A stretch of 34,024 bases of DNA, taken from IMG/VR virus record IMGVR_UViG_3300033141_001026, positions 1 through 34,024 of that record; one strand, written 5' to 3'. This stretch comes from a virus. Below are positions 29,941 to 34,024 of the stretch, piece by piece (position 1 is the stretch's first letter; each line of letters begins with the position of its first letter). The notes beneath the pieces are model-generated. The model did no database searches, was not told the DNA's origin, and worked only from the letters and a program-made list of their open reading frames with translations. The translations under genes and the position numbers were made by a program.

Positions 29941-30229
29941 TTTTCTTATACCACTCTTGTAAATATTTAGGAAACGTATCTCCTGTCAATTTTCTTACAA
30001 CATACTCCTCAGCAAAATCAGTACAAGTTGTTGCATCTTCTATTGCTATATGTATTGTCTCATGTATATAAGTATCCATAAAAATTATTGTAAACTTATC
30101 TACTGTATTAACAGGAGCAATTTGTCTAGCTTTATTCCAACAGTATGTTAAATTAACATATATACTGTCACCATCTCTAAAACCATATAATTCATACTCA
30201 TCTAAATTCTTCACTATCTTTGTTTTCAT
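29933..30229 (-). CDS. Minimal HExxH zincin-like protein (98 aa)
   Basis: Begins MKTKIVKNLDEYELYGFRD and contains IHETIHIAIEDATTCTDFAEEYVV. HETIH is the HExxH zinc-peptidase motif, and a downstream glutamate (EEYVV) could be the third ligand. At 98 residues it is a minimal metallopeptidase domain. Location between two glycosyltransferases suggests processing of a shared substrate, but this is inference. Start by ATGA overlap; a longer GTG start is possible. Confidence 0.7.
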   Translation of the reverse strand: MKTKIVKNLDEYELYGFRDGDSIYVNLTYCWNKARQIAPVNTVDKFTIIFMDTYIHETIHIAIEDATTCTDFAEEYVVRKLTGDTFPKYLQEWYKKNE

Positions 30230-30906
30230 ATATCCCACTTTTTATTATATATTTGTTGACATATAGCCATGTGACCTGTAACACCTAATGCTTTACCTTC
30301 ACTACTAGTTCTATGGTCTAATGTAACATTCTTATCAAGTACTATAGTACCATCACCATATTCATTTCTAATCCTTCTACAATAATCATCATCTGCATAG
30401 TAACCTGCTCCTGTAAGTTTCTCTTCTAAGAATCCTATCTCATCAAATACTTTATAAGGAATTAACCATGCTACTGATGGATACATGTTACAAAAACAAT
30501 GATCTTCATTTGAATCTATGTATAAATGGTTCCTTGCTGTTATAGGTAATTGATCCCTTGGACATATAATAGTACTTTTAGTCTTCTCAGCTGTCTTAAC
30601 TAACTTACCTAACCATCCATTCTCTCTTGGGAATGAATCATTACCAACAAAGAATATGTAATCACTATCAGGAGGTACTGCTGTTAACCCTGCATTTAAT
30701 GTCTTACAAAATCCAATATTTTCTAAAGATACATACCTAGTTACAAAAGGATGTTCAACATGAGACTCTTCTCCTTTAACCCAACCATGTACTAATACAC
30801 ATTCAACTTTAAACTTCTCATCTTTAGTTGTCTCTTGCATCTTATCAAGAAACTCTAATGTTAACTCATACTGAGTATTATATGCTACAACAATCGATAC
30901 TTTCAT
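30226..30906 (-). CDS. Family 2-like glycosyltransferase (226 aa)
   Basis: Begins MKVSIVVAYNTQYELTLEF, a typical GT-A start; ENIGFCKTLNAGLTAV is the conserved helix, and YIFFVGNDSFPREN gives the NDS metal-binding variant of DxD. GAGYYADDDYCRRIRNE supplies later acidic residues, and VTLDHRTSS a conserved histidine. Cytoplasmic enzyme with unknown acceptor. Coupled to the methyltransferase upstream and the zincin downstream by ATGA overlaps. Confidence 0.82.
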   Translation of the reverse strand: MKVSIVVAYNTQYELTLEFLDKMQETTKDEKFKVECVLVHGWVKGEESHVEHPFVTRYVSLENIGFCKTLNAGLTAVPPDSDYIFFVGNDSFPRENGWLGKLVKTAEKTKSTIICPRDQLPITARNHLYIDSNEDHCFCNMYPSVAWLIPYKVFDEIGFLEEKLTGAGYYADDDYCRRIRNEYGDGTIVLDKNVTLDHRTSSEGKALGVTGHMAICQQIYNKKWDI

Positions 30907-31526
30907 TTACTACTCACCTCAAAGAATCCATTACCATATGGATACTTACTAGTCCATTTCTTTTTTACATCTTTAAATTTATAATTAAATCTTAATAACC
31001 TAAATCCTGCATTATTAAACTGATTTATCCACCAATCTTCATCTTTCTTTGTAACATGTGTTACATCAATCTCATACTCTCTAATCCTAAACTTATTGTT
31101 ATCACCTAAAGGTATAACGAAAAAAGCTATCTTACATCTATTTTTTATCTGCTTTAAAATAATAGGTATTTCATCCTCATGTATATGTTCTAAGACATCT
31201 TTACATATAATAAAATCATACTTCTTATCAGTAGGTTTACTAAGATATTTTTTCACAGATGGATGTGCCTGTTTTAATGCATAATCACTTATATCCTCAC
31301 CATAAGCATTTATATTTAATTGCCTCAAAGTATGAACCAAAAATCCTTTAGCACAACCAAAATCTAATACATTATCAGCCAATTGTAATTGTATATTACA
31401 TTTATCCAAAATACTTAACGCTTCCTCATAACTTCTAGTTGGCATATAACTAAAGTTTTCGTAACCAGATACTCCTTTAGTTATACCATTTTCATAATAA
31501 TCTTTATTAAACAAACTTGACATCAT
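30903..31526 (-). CDS. Class I SAM-dependent methyltransferase (207 aa)
   Basis: Rossmann motifs: VLDFGCAKG at 53-61 (SAM binding), YGEDIS near 75-80, and DFIICKDVLEHI near 104-115. The sequence before residue 50 (NKDYYENGITKGVSGYENF) resembles methyltransferases of glycan and small-molecule pathways (YYE.......YEnf type). No DNA-methyltransferase catalytic motif was seen, so a sugar or peptide target is more likely than DNA. Overlaps the radical SAM gene by 20 bases. Confidence 0.85.
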   Translation of the reverse strand: MMSSLFNKDYYENGITKGVSGYENFSYMPTRSYEEALSILDKCNIQLQLADNVLDFGCAKGFLVHTLRQLNINAYGEDISDYALKQAHPSVKKYLSKPTDKKYDFIICKDVLEHIHEDEIPIILKQIKNRCKIAFFVIPLGDNNKFRIREYEIDVTHVTKKDEDWWINQFNNAGFRLLRFNYKFKDVKKKWTSKYPYGNGFFEVSSK

Positions 31527-32472
31527 CTACCTCTACTATTAAACTCTTTAATATTTCATTTTGTTTGGTGTATTTACAATAGCTACACCCTCTATCTTTG
31601 ATTTGAAACTCTTTCTCATAATATCTAACTATATCATCTATAGCACATATTCTAAAAGCTTCAGGTACTGTCTTACCATTCTCTGGTGCTAATTCTGAAC
31701 TAGGACATGAGTATACAAAACCATCTGGGAATACAAATGGTTTAATCATATGTATCATACATTTGTCATCTATTCTGTCGCCTAAATAAGTATTGAAATC
31801 AGATATAAAAGCATATTTATTATCCCATAATTTAGCTTCATAACCTTTTAATTTATCAATTAATTCTTGTATATCTTCTTTAGGTTGAATACAATCAGGA
31901 GTTATTCTAGTTGGTATTTTATTCATATTAGCAAATGAAGTAATATCATAAAATATTGATTCTGTTATATCTTTACTAGCTACATAACATGCAGTAACTT
32001 TGGTAAATTCTTGCATCTCTTTAACTGTACTCTTCCAAGCAGACCTGTCTTTATACTTATCAAATACATTCATAGATACTCTAACCCAATCGAATAATGA
32101 ATAGTCTAAATCAACATTCTTTACTAAACCATTAGTACACATACCAACAGCTAACCCTAAATCTTTAGCTTGTCTAGTTGCATCAGCTAACCCTCTATAT
32201 AATGTGGGTTCACCACCACCTGTCCATTCAATAGCTTCAGCACCTACTATCTTAACCGACTCTAATAAGTCACTTAATTCTTTAGTACTTAATTCTAAAC
32301 TCTTATCTCTACCTTCAAAACAACAATGAGTACATGTCATATTACATTTATTAGTTGGAGCTATATGAAACATTACTGGTTTAGCTACACCATTTTGAAT
32401 ACTCTTCAAGTTATCTAAATGTTTAAACAACTTAACTTCATTACTTGTTATACTATATTTAGTATTCTTCAT
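31507..32472 (-). CDS. Radical SAM enzyme with C-terminal cysteine cluster (321 aa)
   Basis: PTNKCNMTCTHC holds the CxxxCxxC iron-sulfur site (C43, C47, C50); EWTGGGEPTLY is the conserved GGE motif for SAM. The C-terminal part has YSCPSSEL, RICAIDD and CSYCKYTKQN, so at least five cysteines could bind an auxiliary cluster in the SPASM/twitch style. Such enzymes modify peptides, sugars or nucleotides by radical chemistry. AGGTG precedes the ATG at 32472; a GTG two codons earlier is possible. First enzyme of the cassette. Confidence 0.88.
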   Translation of the reverse strand: MKNTKYSITSNEVKLFKHLDNLKSIQNGVAKPVMFHIAPTNKCNMTCTHCCFEGRDKSLELSTKELSDLLESVKIVGAEAIEWTGGGEPTLYRGLADATRQAKDLGLAVGMCTNGLVKNVDLDYSLFDWVRVSMNVFDKYKDRSAWKSTVKEMQEFTKVTACYVASKDITESIFYDITSFANMNKIPTRITPDCIQPKEDIQELIDKLKGYEAKLWDNKYAFISDFNTYLGDRIDDKCMIHMIKPFVFPDGFVYSCPSSELAPENGKTVPEAFRICAIDDIVRYYEKEFQIKDRGCSYCKYTKQNEILKSLIVEVDDVKFV

Positions 32473-32596
32473 TTCCACACCTGCTACATTTAACTCCTAC
32501 GTTCTTCTTATGTTGAAATGCCTTAGAATGACTACATCTAGGACATAACTGTTTAATTATATAGGTTGTAAACTTTCTCTTTCCTCTTCTATTCAT
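32459..32596 (-). CDS. Basic zinc-ribbon microprotein (45 aa)
   Basis: MNRRGKRKFTTYIIKQLCPR opens a basic peptide with CPRC and CSRCGNEEY, a CxxC-x15-CxxC zinc ribbon. A longer frame to 32644 exists, but its first part lies in the overlapping MSPED gene; GAGGAAGAGG lies just before the ATG at 32596, so that start is chosen. It overlaps the radical SAM start by 14 bases. Confidence 0.65.
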   Translation of the reverse strand: MNRRGKRKFTTYIIKQLCPRCSHSKAFQHKKNVGVKCSRCGNEEY

Positions 32597-32720
32597 CCTC
32601 TTCCTCACAACTACAACTGTCATCATCTTGCCATTGATACTCAACTAAGGTTCCACAAGACATACATTCATAACACTGTTTACCTGCAAACCATTTTTCT
32701 CCTCTATCTTCTGGACTCAT
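32589..32720 (-). CDS. Cys-rich acidic microprotein (43 aa)
   Basis: Begins MSPEDRGEKWFAGKQCYECM, with CYECMSC (C16, C19, C22) and a later CSC before an acidic tail. GGTAGGAA lies just before the ATG. It overlaps the next gene by eight bases. A metal-binding role is inferred. Confidence 0.6.
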   Translation of the reverse strand: MSPEDRGEKWFAGKQCYECMSCGTLVEYQWQDDDSCSCEEEDE

Positions 32721-32723
32721 TTC

Positions 32724-32831
32724 CTACCACCAACTCATTATTGTTATTAATCCTATACCAAAAATAAACATAAATAAACCTATTGTGAGTGCTCCTATAA
32801 CCGCACAACCTAATATCACTAAACTATTCAT
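32724..32831 (-). CDS. Hydrophobic membrane microprotein (35 aa)
   Basis: MNSLVILGCAVIGALTIGLF and the remaining residues are nearly all hydrophobic, ending SWW: one membrane helix. Its ATG overlaps the upstream TGA (ATGA). GGTGGAAGAG before the ATG is a plausible ribosome binding site. Confidence 0.55.
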   Translation of the reverse strand: MNSLVILGCAVIGALTIGLFMFIFGIGLITIMSWW

Positions 32832-33001
32832 TCTCTTCCACCTATAATTGTTCTCATTTCCATCTCATCATGTTCCATATACTTTATAATAACTGCGTAT
32901 CTACACGCACCACAATATACTTGTTTATTTAATTCATCATATTCTAATGAACCAGAATAACAGTATGGACAAAGACCTTTCTTTGGTTTTTCATATCTCA
33001 T
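32828..33001 (-). CDS. TFIIB-type zinc-ribbon microprotein (57 aa)
   Basis: MRYEKPKKGLCPYCYSGSLE opens the protein; the pattern CPYC-x15-CGACRYAV is close to the N-terminal zinc ribbon of archaeal transcription factor B (CPxCgs..l.yd...g...C..CG.v). There are no cyclin-like repeats, so it cannot replace TFB. It could bind the RNA polymerase dock and alter transcription, but a plain zinc ribbon is also possible. ATGA overlaps at both ends. Confidence 0.62.
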   Translation of the reverse strand: MRYEKPKKGLCPYCYSGSLEYDELNKQVYCGACRYAVIIKYMEHDEMEMRTIIGGRE

Positions 33002-33345
33002 CTTACTAATTTATACCCCTTAATTATTATCCTTGGTGCTGTAGTACTTGTTGCATACACACCATAACCACTAGACTTATATGTAATATGGTCAGCTAAA
33101 TATACACTACGACCTAATTGTTTCTTTGCTTTATAATATCCTTTCTTAGTATGATTAGTTTTATATTCCCAAGGAGTCCATCCAAGTTCAGTTCTAACTA
33201 ATAAATCAATTTCATATCCATTAATAACTTTGTTTGTTAACACATCATCAACATATGATTTACTTAATAACCTTCTACATAAATCATCTACTCCACTCTG
33301 ATGTTTACTCTCTGCTATCTTATGTGCACCTCTTAATTCTTTCAT
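32998..33345 (-). CDS. PD-(D/E)XK-type nuclease candidate (115 aa)
   Basis: Residues about 41-62 read VINGYEIDLLVRTELGW, then TPWEYKT: the D...ExK arrangement (ID then WEYK) of restriction-like or resolvase-like nucleases. A basic region (KKGYYKAKKQLGRS) follows. At 115 residues it resembles small archaeal-type resolvases and phage nucleases in size. Placed two genes downstream of the DNA polymerase, it may act in recombination or replication. Confidence 0.65.
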   Translation of the reverse strand: MKELRGAHKIAESKHQSGVDDLCRRLLSKSYVDDVLTNKVINGYEIDLLVRTELGWTPWEYKTNHTKKGYYKAKKQLGRSVYLADHITYKSSGYGVYATSTTAPRIIIKGYKLVR

Positions 33346-33836
33346 TTAAATTCACACACTTTATTTTCTTTATAAACTTCTTCTATTATATAGTCTCTAA
33401 ACTCTTTAGCATCAGCTATTGTATCAAATCTTTTTTGAATAAGTTTTTTACCCTCTCTTTGTATGTAAACTTTCCATTTTTCTCTAGCTACATCCCATTG
33501 AATATTTTTATACCCAGTAGTATTGTTACAGTGTAAATCTTTATTTATTTGATTTTGACTTCTAGTTACAATCCTAAGATTAATTTTTCTATTGTCTAGT
33601 ACAATACGATTTATATGGTCTATCTCTTCTCCCACTTTAGCATTTATTATAAACCTATGTAGTCTACCAACAGTAAAATTAAATACATAACCATCAGGTC
33701 TCATACACCAAACATACTCTTTAACTCTATCCAAATCATCTAAATCAATAATTGTTTTACTAACTGTCTCTAATAATCTATTTTGTAAGGATATTATAAC
33801 AGTATTTAATTCTTTATTAATTTTATACTTATTCAT
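33342..33836 (-). CDS. HNH-AP2 endonuclease (homing-type)
   Basis: 164 residues. RLHRFIINAKVGEEIDHINR with VLDNRKINLRIVTRSQNQIN gives the HNH core (H..., DH, N). After a short linker, NTTGYKNIQWDVAREKWKVY begins an AP2-like DNA-binding domain. These enzymes often sit beside or inside the gene they target. Here the ATG overlaps the stop of the DNA polymerase gene, so a cut site in a polymerase allele lacking the insert is plausible. GAGGAAGCTA is the ribosome binding site. Confidence 0.85.
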   Translation of the reverse strand: MNKYKINKELNTVIISLQNRLLETVSKTIIDLDDLDRVKEYVWCMRPDGYVFNFTVGRLHRFIINAKVGEEIDHINRIVLDNRKINLRIVTRSQNQINKDLHCNNTTGYKNIQWDVAREKWKVYIQREGKKLIQKRFDTIADAKEFRDYIIEEVYKENKVCEFK

Positions 33837-34024
33837 TTAGCTTCCTCATATGTTTTACCAACACTTATATCAGCTATTACAGGGACACAAAAAGTAACCA
33901 CACTTTCCATAGCTTTTTTAATACCTATTGTAACTTCTTCAATATATCGATTATTAATCTCTGTAATTAACTCATCATGTACTGTTCCAATAATTTTTAG
34001 ATTCCATTTAGGATTGTCTAACCC
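33833..34024 (-). CDS. Family A DNA polymerase, C-terminal fragment (runs off the right edge)
   Basis: The last 63 codons are visible. IGTVHDELITEI is motif C of family A polymerases (HDE, with the catalytic aspartate), followed by a helix and the usual end VPVIADISVGKTYEEAK, which matches bacterial Pol I ends (vpl.vdvg.G..w.eAK). The rest lies beyond the window. Cellular archaea normally use B and D family enzymes, so a viral family A polymerase would be an independent replication enzyme. First gene of the right-hand leftward operon within this window. Confidence 0.88.
   Translation of the reverse strand, partial: GLDNPKWNLKIIGTVHDELITEINNRYIEEVTIGIKKAMESVVTFCVPVIADISVGKTYEEAK

Noticed and set aside
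30903-31526. Methyltransferase as a DNA restriction-modification enzyme
   Set aside because: No DPPY/NPPY or PCQ catalytic motif follows the SAM-binding region, and the neighbours are glycosyltransferases, so a DNA target is not supported.
1-34024. tRNA genes
   Set aside because: I looked for T-loop (GGTTCRA) and anticodon-arm patterns in the non-coding parts and saw none. A dedicated covariance-model search would be needed to exclude an unusual or intron-bearing tRNA.
1-34024. CRISPR array or insertion sequence
   Set aside because: No regularly spaced 25-40-base direct repeats, transposase motifs or terminal inverted repeats were seen. The tail fibre repeats are protein-coding and the GTATAC array has only 6-10-base units.

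Overview
The window looks like part of the genome of an AT-rich, tailed, double-stranded DNA virus or provirus whose host is probably an archaeon. Tailed-virus identity is secure: the rightward strand carries small packaging genes, a large terminase, portal, prohead protease, scaffold, HK97-type major capsid protein, head-tail connectors, tail tube, tail chaperones, a short tape measure, hub, fibres and adhesins in the standard siphovirus order. The archaeal assignment is an inference. Intergenic regions carry BRE/TATA-type promoters (CGAAA followed by TTTATATA), several of them 25-35 bases upstream of start codons that would then be nearly leaderless, and I saw no clear bacterial -35/-10 promoters. 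Strong GGAGG ribosome binding sites are also used, so translation is mixed leaderless and Shine-Dalgarno.

Layout. (1) 1-4565, leftward: about 17 tightly packed small genes, many overlapping by ATGA, including a sigma-region-4-like HTH protein, a secreted EF-hand-like protein, a Thg1-like 3'-5' nucleotidyltransferase and several Cys4 microproteins. (2) 4566-6858: a mostly non-coding control region with promoters on both strands, a 31-codon leftward gene, a leaderless 59-aa membrane protein, a leftward four-gene operon of microproteins, and a dense array of TAGTATAC/GTATAC palindromes (12 copies in 380 bp) that is a candidate replication origin or master regulatory site. (3) 6859-28905, rightward late operon: packaging, head, neck, tail, fibres, LamG adhesin, a transglutaminase-like cysteine enzyme and two small membrane-anchored proteins. 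A glycosyltransferase and an endonuclease VII-type HNH gene sit inside the head module. (4) 28916-34024, leftward: read from the right edge, the C-terminus of a family A DNA polymerase, HNH-AP2 endonuclease, PD-(D/E)XK-like nuclease, zinc-ribbon and membrane microproteins, then radical SAM enzyme, methyltransferase, GT2 glycosyltransferase, HExxH zincin, GT2 glycosyltransferase and a hypothetical protein, nearly all coupled by ATGA overlaps.

How it works together (inference). The leftward blocks look like early/middle genes for host takeover, nucleic-acid metabolism and surface or macromolecule modification, and the rightward block is the late virion programme started by the promoter at 6811-6834. 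A second promoter of the same type lies inside the transglutaminase-like gene at 27959-27980 and could drive the last two membrane genes separately. Hairpins and T-runs follow the major capsid and tail tube genes, as expected if transcripts of abundant products are partly terminated.

Most notable: the extended promoter box, the GTATAC array, the Thg1-like protein, the hairpin-rich leader before the portal gene, the radical SAM/methyltransferase/glycosyltransferase/zincin cassette, family A polymerase in an archaeal-type setting, and a split tail-fibre gene. No tRNA, rRNA, CRISPR array or insertion sequence was recognised.
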